DNA of 64,000 nucleotides from Candidatus Rifleibacteriota bacterium. GTDB taxonomy: Bacteria > Muiribacteriota > Ozemobacteria > Ozemobacterales > Ozemobacteraceae. The translations under genes and the position numbers were made by a program. The number at the start of each line of letters is the position of its first letter. Position 1 is the stretch's first letter. This document shows, piece by piece, positions 8,719-17,371 of the stretch. The notes under the pieces are model-generated. The model was not told the origin of the DNA, did no database searches, and saw only the letters and a list, made by a program, of their open reading frames with translations. The stretch covers positions 1-64,000 of the forward strand of contig JAHISQ010000156.1 of NCBI GenBank assembly GCA_018818125.1, given 5' to 3'.

Positions 8719-10176
8719 GTTCCGACCTTTTCTAAAGGTTGTAAAATTATCGCCGCCATCCGCCAGAAAACTGTTGGTGCAGACCGTGTAAATTCGCTCA
8801 GGATCTACCGGCGCGCCTCCGATCAGAAAGGATTCAAGCGCAAAGCCCTTGTCAGAACGGTTGCTAAATTCGTAACTGGCACCGGCTACCTGCAACAATC
8901 CACGCTGCAGACTCGCTGAAATACTGAACAGTTCTTCAATCTCGCTACCGCTAAGCTGCATCACAACCAACTGGTTATCAAACGGTATCATGCTGAACAA
9001 GTCGCCAACAGAAAAATCACCGGCCTGGATATTGTTCTGAATGCCACCGCTATTATGAACAGCAAGATCGCAACCACCCTCGGCAAGCATGGCGTCGGTA
9101 ATCATATTGCCGATCGGGCACTCTCGATCCCACTCTCGCTGGGAATCTCCAGCAAATTCACCGATATATCGGTCGCGCAATTCACGGTTCTCACGGGTTA
9201 CCGAGTCTACAACTCTGGCGACCTGCGGGTCAGGTGTGATCTCAGCATGATTAACCGCCAGGCGACGACCTTTCCAGGACACTATGCGAACTGGATGCGG
9301 TGTTATCTCAAGATCGAGAACGTCTACTTCCTTAGACTGATTATATCCGCTGACAGTCTTAATTATCACACCATCACGGCGCACCGCCGGCGGTGCATCA
9401 ATGTCATAATCAAGCATCACACAAATATCAGGAGCGGCTGAAGCAATCGGACGCCATTCTTCGGCCTTAATTCGGTCGCGGCTGTACAGAGTCAGCAGCA
9501 CAACAAGATCGGCACCAGCCTTTCGCATAGCCTCAATCTGCAGACGCAGCGACTCTCCAGGCGGCATAAATTCAAGCCCTTCAATATTACTGCGCGCAGT
9601 CAAAGTTGGGGTTGAGGGTGGCGTCAGGCCAACGAGCCCTATTTTAAGACCACCGCCGGGGTTATAGAAAAGCTCCGAAGAAATATAAACAGGCGGTCTT
9701 TCGCTGCCTGACTCCAAAATGTTTGAGCTGACAAAACTAAATTCCGCCTCTTCGGCAAGCTCAGCAAGACGACGGTGACCATAGGTATATTCGATATTAC
9801 CAACCAACATGGCTTCGATGCCTACGGCATTAAGCACTTTTACTACTGCAGAGCCACGTGTAAAATATGCATCGGCTGTTCCAGAAATTTCGCTGCCAAC
9901 AGAAAACACATTATAGGGGCTACCCTCAAATGACTTTACCGCATCTTTTAGCACAGCAGCAATGCCCGCGCCACCACCCATGCGTTTACCTTGATAAGGC
10001 TTAAACTTGGCTTTGAACGGGCGAATTCGCCCCTTGCTCACACCAGTCAACATAAGGTGATAATGGCGATTCGGATTCGGATAAATCAGCCATAGAGCCG
10101 TAATGATTACCGACAGGATCGAAGCGAACAGAAAAAGCTGGCTTAAGCTGAGTCTATTTGTCTTAGCATTGGTCAT
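8608..10176 (-). CDS. Membrane-anchored 5'-nucleotidase-fold protein, catalytic ligands lost
   Basis: The 522 residues follow the UshA/5'-nucleotidase layout: an N-terminal membrane anchor (12-31), a calcineurin-like metallophosphatase domain (40-300) and the 5'-nucleotidase C-terminal domain (about 330-510, with NSGGIQNNIQAGDFSVGDLF and PFDNQLVVMQLSG). The metal-binding blocks are substituted one by one. The DxHG block is LTGVSKGRI (43-51), DxGD is SVGSEISG (92-99), GNHE is GNIE (126-129), the SHxG block is LLTLYS (227-232) and GHxH is LDYDID. In the C-terminal domain the conserved GIR Arg is Gln. The protein is therefore probably a non-catalytic binding protein (inference). No Shine-Dalgarno is evident before the ATG. 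Confidence 0.85.
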   Translation of the reverse strand: MTNAKTNRLSLSQLFLFASILSVIITALWLIYPNPNRHYHLMLTGVSKGRIRPFKAKFKPYQGKRMGGGAGIAAVLKDAVKSFEGSPYNVFSVGSEISGTADAYFTRGSAVVKVLNAVGIEAMLVGNIEYTYGHRRLAELAEEAEFSFVSSNILESGSERPPVYISSELFYNPGGGLKIGLVGLTPPSTPTLTARSNIEGLEFMPPGESLRLQIEAMRKAGADLVVLLTLYSRDRIKAEEWRPIASAAPDICVMLDYDIDAPPAVRRDGVIIKTVSGYNQSKEVDVLDLEITPHPVRIVSWKGRRLAVNHAEITPDPQVARVVDSVTRENRELRDRYIGEFAGDSQREWDRECPIGNMITDAMLAEGGCDLAVHNSGGIQNNIQAGDFSVGDLFSMIPFDNQLVVMQLSGSEIEELFSISASLQRGLLQVAGASYEFSNRSDKGFALESFLIGGAPVDPERIYTVCTNSFLADGGDNFTTFRKGRNLQYGRQQRDVVSEYIASRSADGPMRLSVDGRIIRHD

Positions 10177-10278
10177 GTTGTGCGTTTGTCTGAAACTTTC
10201 TTTAATAGAAATTGCATCTGGTCTTCACAATAACCTATTTTAGAGCGCGGCCTGGTGCAAAGCAATGTTTTTTTGCAG

Positions 10279-10304
10279 AAAAAAACCGCCTCTTTCGAGG
10301 CGGC
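10279..10304 (-). terminator. Intrinsic terminator of the 10338 gene
   Basis: Stem CCGCCTC (10286-10292) and GAGGCGG (10297-10303) with a TTTC loop; on the minus strand it is followed by a run of T. It ends the transcript of the repeat-containing secreted protein. Confidence 0.85.
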
Positions 10305-10337
10305 CTTTTAATTTGAACTTTGAGTTCTGAGCTTAGC

Positions 10338-11762
10338 TTAGAAACCTTCGATTTCGCCCATTCTCTTTTCGTAAGCTGATTTTTTGTCTTCAGTTACATG
10401 ACCAGCGCCATGTCTTACGCTATCTTTTACACGGTCGATAACATCTTTTATCAGTTTGCGAGTATTGGTATCAAAAGCGCCCATCTTGTAAGTGAAGTAT
10501 GCGAAATACTCACCAGTTTCACCATTGTTGCGCTGCAAGTCCCATGCGATTACTTTAACCAACAGTTTGGCATTGGTTTCGCGTAGATCGTAGGTGCTGT
10601 TGAGGCCTTCAGATGTGCTTACTGAGAAATTCATTCCGGGATTAGCATTTCTTCTGAAGTCTGTGATTTCGCCAGACTGTCTTACCAGGTCGTTCATCAG
10701 CATACCCATGGTTCTAAGTGAAATTTCTGCTTTTTCGATCTCAGCTGCGGGCTTAACTTCGTCGCTCTGGTCTGAAGACTGACCAGTCTGTTCGCTCTGA
10801 CCTGACTGACCTGACTGACCTGACTGACCTGACTGACCAGCTTCATCGCCGGGCTGTTCGGGCTGTTCGGGCTGTTCGTTGCCGGGCTGTTCATCGCCGG
10901 GTTGTTCATCGCCGGGCTGTTCGTCGCCGGGTTGTTCGTCGCCGGGCTGTTCGTCGCCGGGTTGTTCATTGCCGGGTTGTTCATTGCCGGGCTGTTCGTC
11001 GCCGGGTTGTTCGTCGCCGGGTTGTTCGTCGCCGGGTTGTTCGTCGCCGGGAAGTTCGGGAAGAACGGGATCAGCTGGAGCTGGGGCAGGAGTTTCTGAA
11101 GAGTCACCAGGCGTGCCTTGGTCTGAACCAGTATCATCGCCGGGCTGTTCGTCGCCAGGAAGTTCGGGAGTCGGCTCAGCCGGGGTCTGACCATTATCGT
11201 TGCCTTGACCGGGTTCGTCACCTACTGGAGGAAGGGGTTCGTTGCCCTGTCCGGGTTCGTTGCCCTGTCCGGGATTGTTACCCTGTCCAGGATTGTTACC
11301 CTGTCCAGGATTGTTGCCACAAGAAGGCTTGGTTGGTGTAAACTTGCGCCAATGACCTCTAACCCAGGTGCCATTCTTGTCATAATGACCAACAACCCAC
11401 ACGCGGTTTTTGCAACCGAAGATTTTGTATTTTGCAGCTACGCCGGTATCTTTGATGGCATTATTAATCTTGGCACCAGCTACTTTAATGATCTTGCCAG
11501 TTTTTACGATGGCGCCCTTGATTGCATGACCAGTCTTCTTGGCTACTGTCTTGATAGCCTTGCCGGTCTTTTTGGCTGCTGTCTTAACAGCCTTGGCAAC
11601 TTTTTGAGTAGCTTTCTTCAAGCAATGACCAATTTTAGAAAAGAAACACGGTTTATGATTGCCGCCGGTATGTCCATATCCCTTGCCGGCAAACACTTCA
11701 ACCGAGAACAACATAGAGAAAATTGTTATAAGAGCTATTAGTTTTACCCAATTCTTATACAT
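10338..11762 (-). CDS. Secreted low-complexity repeat protein
   Basis: The start chosen is the ATG at 11762, preceded by GGAGGGA; a longer frame reaches 11855 but lacks a signal. The 474 residues begin with a signal peptide (MYKNWVKLIALITIFSMLF, cleaved near VFAGKG). Next is a Lys-rich region with repeated KKTGKAIK units and a WVVGHYDKNGTWVRGHWRK element resembling YxxxGxWVxGHW repeats of envelope proteins. Then come GNNPGQ repeats, an acidic Pro-rich region with twelve GDEQP/GNEQP units and GQS repeats. The final 125 residues form a normal-complexity domain (SLRTMGMLMNDLVRQ to GEIEGF). The basic-then-acidic layout suggests a surface or wall-interacting protein, but the function is unknown. 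Monocistronic. Confidence 0.82.
   Translation of the reverse strand: MYKNWVKLIALITIFSMLFSVEVFAGKGYGHTGGNHKPCFFSKIGHCLKKATQKVAKAVKTAAKKTGKAIKTVAKKTGHAIKGAIVKTGKIIKVAGAKINNAIKDTGVAAKYKIFGCKNRVWVVGHYDKNGTWVRGHWRKFTPTKPSCGNNPGQGNNPGQGNNPGQGNEPGQGNEPLPPVGDEPGQGNDNGQTPAEPTPELPGDEQPGDDTGSDQGTPGDSSETPAPAPADPVLPELPGDEQPGDEQPGDEQPGDEQPGNEQPGNEQPGDEQPGDEQPGDEQPGDEQPGDEQPGNEQPEQPEQPGDEAGQSGQSGQSGQSGQSEQTGQSSDQSDEVKPAAEIEKAEISLRTMGMLMNDLVRQSGEITDFRRNANPGMNFSVSTSEGLNSTYDLRETNAKLLVKVIAWDLQRNNGETGEYFAYFTYKMGAFDTNTRKLIKDVIDRVKDSVRHGAGHVTEDKKSAYEKRMGEIEGF
10869..11048 (-). repeat. 15-bp tandem repeat coding GDEQP/GNEQP
   Basis: Twelve 15-bp units with only third-position and one Asp/Asn-changing differences lie inside the 10338 gene. 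They are in frame, so copy-number changes would alter linker length without frameshift. Flanking shorter repeats code EQP and GQS units. Confidence 0.9.
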
Positions 11763-11917
11763 ACTGTCGCTCCCTCCAATAAAATAATAAAAAATAATAA
11801 GTTCTGAACGCCATATACAGTGCAAAATACGTACCACAACAAAAGAACAGTTCAATAGCTGCTTTCAGCGGCTTTACCGCAAAAATCACCAAAAATTCAG
11901 CAGTCTGCTGCCCAAAA

Positions 11918-12274
11918 TTAATCGGACATTTCCGCGATAGCCTCTTCTGATGTCTGAAAGCAGCAAGCATAAAGAAAAATACCCACCATTTCTAGTACGC
12001 GCTGCGATACATCATTGAGATTGCAGAATGCCAGATTTCCCTGCCGATCATCGACGATTTTCTCGGTAGTAGCCAATATACCAGCAACCGCTGCACTCTC
12101 CAGCATGGTCACTCCGTTAAAATCAAACAAAAAATCTCGGCAGCCCTGCACAAGCCGTGCCTCTACCTCCGGCACCAGCGATTCGGTTACGCCGGTTGCC
12201 AGATAGCCGCTAAACTCAACCACCGTAATTTTGCCAACGGTTTTATAGTTCAATGTAAAATTCTTGTTATCCAA
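11918..12274 (-). CDS. STAS-domain protein (anti-anti-sigma type)
   Basis: The 118 residues fit a single STAS domain: beta strand TVVEFSGYLATG, then FLFDFNGVTMLESAAVAGI, where the phosphorylatable Ser of the SpoIIAA/RsbV motif (usually DSSG) is ESA, and a helix ending in the C-terminal TSEEAIAEM. Such proteins switch partner anti-sigma kinases or serve as signalling adaptors. The start is TTG with AGGAGG 4 nt upstream. It lies 12 bp after the AsmA-like gene and is probably co-transcribed with it. No anti-sigma kinase or sigma factor is nearby, so the partner is unknown. Cys-Cys near residue 104 is unusual. Confidence 0.85.
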   Translation of the reverse strand: MDNKNFTLNYKTVGKITVVEFSGYLATGVTESLVPEVEARLVQGCRDFLFDFNGVTMLESAAVAGILATTEKIVDDRQGNLAFCNLNDVSQRVLEMVGIFLYACCFQTSEEAIAEMSD

Positions 12275-12286
12275 TCAGCCTCCTGA

Positions 12287-15200
12287 TTAACGGCGAAAAA
12301 TATTTTTCAAACTCTTACCAAGGTCTTTGATCTGATTTTCGATCTTCTTCTGCGGCGCAGGTTGCGCCGTCGAAGTCGCAGTGCCAGAAACTGGCGCAAC
12401 CGGACTTGACGCTGTCGCAGTCTGCGCCGCCGGCTGTTTCTTTGCGCCACCGAACAGGCGATCAAGAACTTTGCCAGCCTCTTTCTTGACTACAGACTTC
12501 GCCCTGCGCCCCGCCGCATCTTTGAGCATACGGTCAAGCGGGATTCCAACCTTTGGCGACATCAGCGAGCCCTTGATTGAAACCGGAATTTCCAGTGAAG
12601 ACTCATCGCCAATGATTTCGCGAAGAACATTGCTGCTCAACGCCGTCTGCCGACTCAACTGAAAACGGGCTTCACCATCAAGTGTTGTATCAAGCCCGAC
12701 GGACCCTACAAAAGTTACTCTTTCTTCACCTGCTTTGGCAAGCAGATTGTTTGAGCTGATACGACCACCGGCTATTTTATAATCGCCGGAGACATTATCT
12801 ATTGGACCTGAAGCCAGTTGAGGCACATTAAGCTGCTCGCTAATCTGCTTGAGCACTGGTGGCGATTTATAAGTTCCCTTCGGCATGGCGAGCATTGCAT
12901 CGCCATTGAGCGCAGCAAGGCCTATAGTCGTGCCACGGCCGACAAAACTGCCGTTGATCGCACCAGTCAGAGTATCTGGATATTTGGTATTCTGCTTGAG
13001 AAAATCCTGGGTCATCAGATTATTGAGCTTGCTGTCAAACTCAAACCTGATTGGTTCTGTTGCCAGAAAAACCTTGCCACTGGCATTAACTTTGCCTCTG
13101 AAAATATCGAGCTCAGCCGAAGTAATAGAAAACACCGACTCAGTGTATGCAAAATTTGCGTTAAGCTTCTGAAATGGGAATTTGAATACATCACCCTTTT
13201 CGCTTACTGGAGCGGTAATCAGTCCAGTCGGGATTAAGGCGACACCCGCCACCTTGATCTTTTCGAGCGGACCAGTTATCGCGCCACTGCCAGCACCTTT
13301 GCCATCGACTACGTATCCAGTTTCTTTAAGAAAAAAGCCGGCAGCATCCGTCACATCAAGCGGATCAACTTTAAACTTGAAATCACTGATAAACTTTGCC
13401 CAGTCTTTAAGCTCACCGCTGATGGTAGCATTTGACTTGCCCCATATTGCGGTTACACCAACAGTAGTCAAACCTTTATTGCTGATTTTAATCGGGCCAG
13501 CTATATTTTCAACCGGTCTAAAAACCGCGGGGTGAAAGAATCTCACTCCTTTAAGATTTGCTTCACCACTAATATCTGGCTTTTCAAAAGTGCCCGTTAC
13601 AGTTACGTTCAAATCTGATTTTCCGCTAAATTCAATCTCCTCAGGCATCTCCGGAACATTTTTCCTGATCAGGCTTCTGATCTGACCGAGATCGGCACCG
13701 ACTATATCAAGACTGGCGTCAATCGCTGGCTTTTTAAAATCTTTTAAAGCACCATTGATCGTGACTTTACCGCCAAGAATCTCGGCTGAAACCTTGTCGA
13801 GCAAAAGCTTATCCAGATCGGCGCTGGCCACGCCATTAAGCTTGGTCAGCACAAAGCCACGGTCAGACATGTCAGCATGGACATTTTTAAATTCGATACG
13901 CCCTTTTGGCCTGAGATCACTGAGTTTGCCACCTATTTGCATGGCCATTGTCAGTTCGCCCGTGAACTGACCAGGCTTAATCGGGAGCTTGAATAAACCG
14001 GCGCCAACTTTTGCGAATTCGTCAATATTGATGTTACCGTCGGCGGAAAAGTCAAACCCGAGATCAGCTGCGTTGGTCAACACACCCTTCACCTTAACAA
14101 ACGCCCCTACCCCCTTGGCTTCGAGACTCTCGATGTGAATCTTGCCTTTGCCGGTACTAAGCTCTTCGAGGCGAATCCTGATCTTTTCGATACTGGCCTG
14201 AGCCGAAGTCTTATTTTCCTTGAGATTTATGCGATCAGATTCAAAAGCCCCTTCAATTCTCGGTCCCTTGCTGTCATAAATAATTTTGCCCTTAAAGACT
14301 GCTTTGCCCGATGGTACCACGCGCCTGGCATCTTCGCTCAGAAAGCTTGCAGCCATTTTCCAGATGCTGTCAAAATTGGCGTCAACAGTAATGTCGCCAG
14401 TGAATGCCAGCGGGTCAATGTTCAAACTGCCTGAAGTCAGCTGGATCTTAGAATCTGAAATCTTAGCAGAAAAACCAGATAAGCCGATTTTGCTATCTTT
14501 GTAACGAATCTGGCCGCGCTCAAGCTGAACGGCCTCAGGCAAAGCTTTGGCAGTGATCGTGATTTTCTCGGGAACGACATTGATATCTATTCCTGTTGGG
14601 GCTGAATTGACGAGTGCCACCAGACCATCAACAGAAACCGAGCCGTTTTTGACCAGCAGGCCGTGCTCAGCGGGAACAAAGCCTTTAACTAGTGGCCAAA
14701 TCGTGTCAATCGCCACTGGCGCCAGCTTGAAAGTGGCTGTAGCATTGAGCGGCGACATACTGCCAACATCGACTTCGATATCGGCTTTGAGCCCAGGATC
14801 AACATTGAGCTGACAGCCGCTGACTTTGAGAGTGCTATTTTTAAGATTGTAGTCGACGTCGGCCTTAACATTAGCGGCCTTAACAAAGGCCAGATGTTTC
14901 TGGTATTCCTGTGGAATCAATTTTTTGAGCTTTTCAATGTCTTTACCAACCAGCTTTATTGCAGCACTTACGCTGACTGGCCAATGAACGCTTCCATCAA
15001 TTTCGACAGAAGCTACAGACACCAGCTCAACTTCGACATTAAAAGGAAGATTGCTCGACAACATTGACCGTGACAGGCTGGCGTTCTTAAGCACGATTTC
15101 CTGGGTGGCAGCATCACCCCGCTTAACGCTGATTCTGAGGTCACTCATGCTGACGTTTCGAAACGGAAGTTTTATCGAAGCCAGATCGAATGGCTGTTTA

Positions 15201-15637
15201 TCATGGACTACAGCTGCCGTATCGACACCTGGCGCAGCGGCAGCCATCTCTATAATGGTGGCGCCAGACGCAACACTGACCGAGTCAAGCACCAATTCCC
15301 CCTGCAGAGCTGCGAAAAAATCTGGCGTAACATTGAGCACAGCAATACTCGCATCAAGCTTAAGTTCTGGAGAATCAGTTGCAACTCTAAGGTCTTTGAT
15401 CGTTATGCTCGGGAAAGCCATTTCGATGCCGGAAAACTTAACATCCATGCTGATTGCGGCACTTATCTTTTCACCAATGAGCTTTTCGAGCCGACTGTCG
15501 GTGGTCAAACGATGATACACGTAGTAAATACCGACTGCCATAGAGGCACTCAGCAGCAAAACAAAAACCAAAAAAACCTTCAGATAAAACATTACTCCGC
15601 GTGATTTTTTTACGGTTTTTACTTCATTTTCTTCCAT
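12287..15637 (-). CDS. AsmA-family inner-membrane protein
   Basis: A 1116-aa protein with a short cytoplasmic N-terminus, one TM helix (16-38) and a very long periplasmic part of repeating beta-strand motifs. These are typical of AsmA/TamB-like bridges (DVKFSGIEMAFPSITIKDLRV at the start, repeated LxxGKVTINGALKDF and GEANLKGVRF segments). The last 90 residues match an AsmA-like C-terminal region (GLDTTLDGEARFQLS, SLEIPVSIKGSLMSPKVGI), followed by a basic Ala/Pro/Thr tail. Family members carry phospholipids across the periplasm or regulate outer membrane assembly, which supports a diderm envelope. GGAGGC precedes the ATG. The STAS gene follows 12 bp downstream. Confidence 0.88.
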   Translation of the reverse strand: MEENEVKTVKKSRGVMFYLKVFLVFVLLLSASMAVGIYYVYHRLTTDSRLEKLIGEKISAAISMDVKFSGIEMAFPSITIKDLRVATDSPELKLDASIAVLNVTPDFFAALQGELVLDSVSVASGATIIEMAAAAPGVDTAAVVHDKQPFDLASIKLPFRNVSMSDLRISVKRGDAATQEIVLKNASLSRSMLSSNLPFNVEVELVSVASVEIDGSVHWPVSVSAAIKLVGKDIEKLKKLIPQEYQKHLAFVKAANVKADVDYNLKNSTLKVSGCQLNVDPGLKADIEVDVGSMSPLNATATFKLAPVAIDTIWPLVKGFVPAEHGLLVKNGSVSVDGLVALVNSAPTGIDINVVPEKITITAKALPEAVQLERGQIRYKDSKIGLSGFSAKISDSKIQLTSGSLNIDPLAFTGDITVDANFDSIWKMAASFLSEDARRVVPSGKAVFKGKIIYDSKGPRIEGAFESDRINLKENKTSAQASIEKIRIRLEELSTGKGKIHIESLEAKGVGAFVKVKGVLTNAADLGFDFSADGNINIDEFAKVGAGLFKLPIKPGQFTGELTMAMQIGGKLSDLRPKGRIEFKNVHADMSDRGFVLTKLNGVASADLDKLLLDKVSAEILGGKVTINGALKDFKKPAIDASLDIVGADLGQIRSLIRKNVPEMPEEIEFSGKSDLNVTVTGTFEKPDISGEANLKGVRFFHPAVFRPVENIAGPIKISNKGLTTVGVTAIWGKSNATISGELKDWAKFISDFKFKVDPLDVTDAAGFFLKETGYVVDGKGAGSGAITGPLEKIKVAGVALIPTGLITAPVSEKGDVFKFPFQKLNANFAYTESVFSITSAELDIFRGKVNASGKVFLATEPIRFEFDSKLNNLMTQDFLKQNTKYPDTLTGAINGSFVGRGTTIGLAALNGDAMLAMPKGTYKSPPVLKQISEQLNVPQLASGPIDNVSGDYKIAGGRISSNNLLAKAGEERVTFVGSVGLDTTLDGEARFQLSRQTALSSNVLREIIGDESSLEIPVSIKGSLMSPKVGIPLDRMLKDAAGRRAKSVVKKEAGKVLDRLFGGAKKQPAAQTATASSPVAPVSGTATSTAQPAPQKKIENQIKDLGKSLKNIFRR

Positions 15638-15934
15638 TTTGATGCCTCCAGGGAAACCAAAGCGGTATTAAACAAAACCGCCGCACTCTATATGTTACTC
15701 CCACCATAACACAAAACAATCCCGCCAGCAAAATTACCGGCCCAACAATACTATAAATCTTGAAAATATAAGGTCGATGACAAAATAAAACCATTTAACA
15801 AAGCCAAACCCTTGCGTTGAAAAGGCTTTATATTTTGGCCGGAAATTGCTGCGACTCAATTTGGATCAAATGTTCTCAAGAGTTGAGTGTGTTTTGACGA
15901 AGAATAAGTATAGAAGACAAAGGGCGGAGGCAAA
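15638..15934. other. Divergent intergenic region
   Basis: This 297-bp gap holds the leaders of the AsmA-like gene (minus) and the lipoprotein gene (plus). A small hairpin GCGGT (15662-15666) with ACCGC (15677-15681) lies in the minus leader just upstream of its ribosome binding site. The rest is AT-rich; I see no convincing -35/-10 pair, coding sequence or repeat. Confidence 0.5.
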
Positions 15935-17368
15935 ATGAAGAAAAAAATCAGGCCAGTACGAAAATACGGCAACCTCATTTATTCAACGATTCTTCTTGCC
16001 ATGCTCATTTTATTCAATGGCTGTACAGGCAGAGGTGACCTACGCTTCAACCCGTTACCGGATGGCAGTTATTTTAAGCTTTCCGGGCAGATCAAGCTTG
16101 GCGAGATTGTCGAAACCGACCTTTCCAGCTCACTACGTGCCGTATTGGGCACCATCAGCGATTTCTCTGTTTTCATGGTTTCTGCCGGAGGCGTAAGTTC
16201 ACGGGCAGACAAGTCAGGACTTTTTTCGCTCAGCAAGGTTCCATTTTCAGAAGAGTTGGCAATAAGAGCTGAAGCCGGCAAAATAGCCCTCTTGTGCCGT
16301 GTGTCGCCAAACGAACTCAACTTTTCTGATCTCAGCAAATTTGAACTCAATCTGCAGACTACTGCTGAAGCACTCATCTGGCAACAGGGCATGGAAATAG
16401 GCAAAAATCTGACAGCTGCCGACATCAGAGCACGCGAATATGAAAGTTTGGTCGCAGAAGTAGTTACCGCGATCAAACTTTGCCTGCAACTTCCAAAAAC
16501 TGCGGTGCCACAGACTATTCTTGAACTGGCAGCGGTAAAAAACGCGGCAGGCTCTGCAGCCAGCCAGATCCTGGAGCGTGAAATACTTATCAGAGAAGCG
16601 AACAGCGTGTTAAGACACATTCTGTTACGCAAAGATATTGAGCTGCTTAAGGTTTACATATCTCCTTCATTCAGTAACGACTGGGACTCTACCTCAAGCT
16701 GGAACGATGTGATCAGCCATTACACTGATATGTTCAATGATTTCAGCTTTACCGAGGTCAGTTGGCAAATAAAAGACAGTGAATTTCTGCCAGACAATAT
16801 GGTCAGAGTACGTACTGAAGCACATATAAAACTTCAAAATCTGCATACAGAAGAAATTGTTCGCGATAAAACCTACACATTCGATGCTATCTGGCGTAAA
16901 GAAGGCAACTTCTGGAAAGTCTACCGCAACATGCCCTATCGCGACACTCACCCCAACGAGGTTCACGCCGACAGTCGCTGGGGCGAAATTGCCGATGCGC
17001 ACCGGGAATTGCAGGTAGCGTTGGCCGAAGAAAAGCTCGACGTGCTTACCAATCGTATTTCGCAGACATTCGGCAACGACTGGGATGCCACCAGCAACCT
17101 GAACGACCTGACTACCTGTGCACAAAACCGCTTTAACGCGATGGACGTAAAAATTGCCAATTATTCGGTTGACGCAATTGACTTTTATGAAACTGACAAG
17201 GCAAAAGTCAAATGCACAGCGCAAGTCAGAGTGATCAATTTATTGCCAGGCGTAGACATCGATTCTGGAAGCATTAAAGCCATAGTCGAATGGCGCCGGG
17301 AAGACGGAATCTGGAAAATCTGGCGAAATCTTCCCTATCGTTTTTCACACCCGACCAATATCAACTAA
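15935..17368 (+). CDS. Lipoprotein with two tandem NTF2/SnoaL-like domains
   Basis: GGCGGAGGC precedes the ATG. Residues 1-30 form a lipoprotein signal with the lipobox LFNGC (Cys30). The middle part (45-230) contains carboxypeptidase-regulatory-like strands and a helical segment. The C-terminal half is an internal duplication. Both copies (about 232-345 and 350-477) start with a leucine-rich helix, contain NDWDSTSSWND or NDWDATSNLND, continue with a charged beta region and end with WRKEGNFWKVYRNMPYR or WRREDGIWKIWRNLPYR. This order matches the cone-shaped SnoaL/NTF2 fold used for ligand or peptide binding. Function unknown. It converges on the next gene with a 3-bp gap. Confidence 0.82.
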   Translation: MKKKIRPVRKYGNLIYSTILLAMLILFNGCTGRGDLRFNPLPDGSYFKLSGQIKLGEIVETDLSSSLRAVLGTISDFSVFMVSAGGVSSRADKSGLFSLSKVPFSEELAIRAEAGKIALLCRVSPNELNFSDLSKFELNLQTTAEALIWQQGMEIGKNLTAADIRAREYESLVAEVVTAIKLCLQLPKTAVPQTILELAAVKNAAGSAASQILEREILIREANSVLRHILLRKDIELLKVYISPSFSNDWDSTSSWNDVISHYTDMFNDFSFTEVSWQIKDSEFLPDNMVRVRTEAHIKLQNLHTEEIVRDKTYTFDAIWRKEGNFWKVYRNMPYRDTHPNEVHADSRWGEIADAHRELQVALAEEKLDVLTNRISQTFGNDWDATSNLNDLTTCAQNRFNAMDVKIANYSVDAIDFYETDKAKVKCTAQVRVINLLPGVDIDSGSIKAIVEWRREDGIWKIWRNLPYRFSHPTNIN

Positions 17369-17371
17369 GCG

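Noticed and set aside
10869..11048. CRISPR-like periodic repeat
   Set aside because: Units are 15 bp without spacers, in frame and inside a gene, so this is a coding tandem repeat.
10697..11221. Alternate frames over the GDEQP repeat region (NSPATN and GCSSPGCS repeats)
   Set aside because: These are the other frames of the 15-bp coding repeat; only the frame of the 10338 gene has a signal peptide, ribosome binding site and normal-complexity ends.
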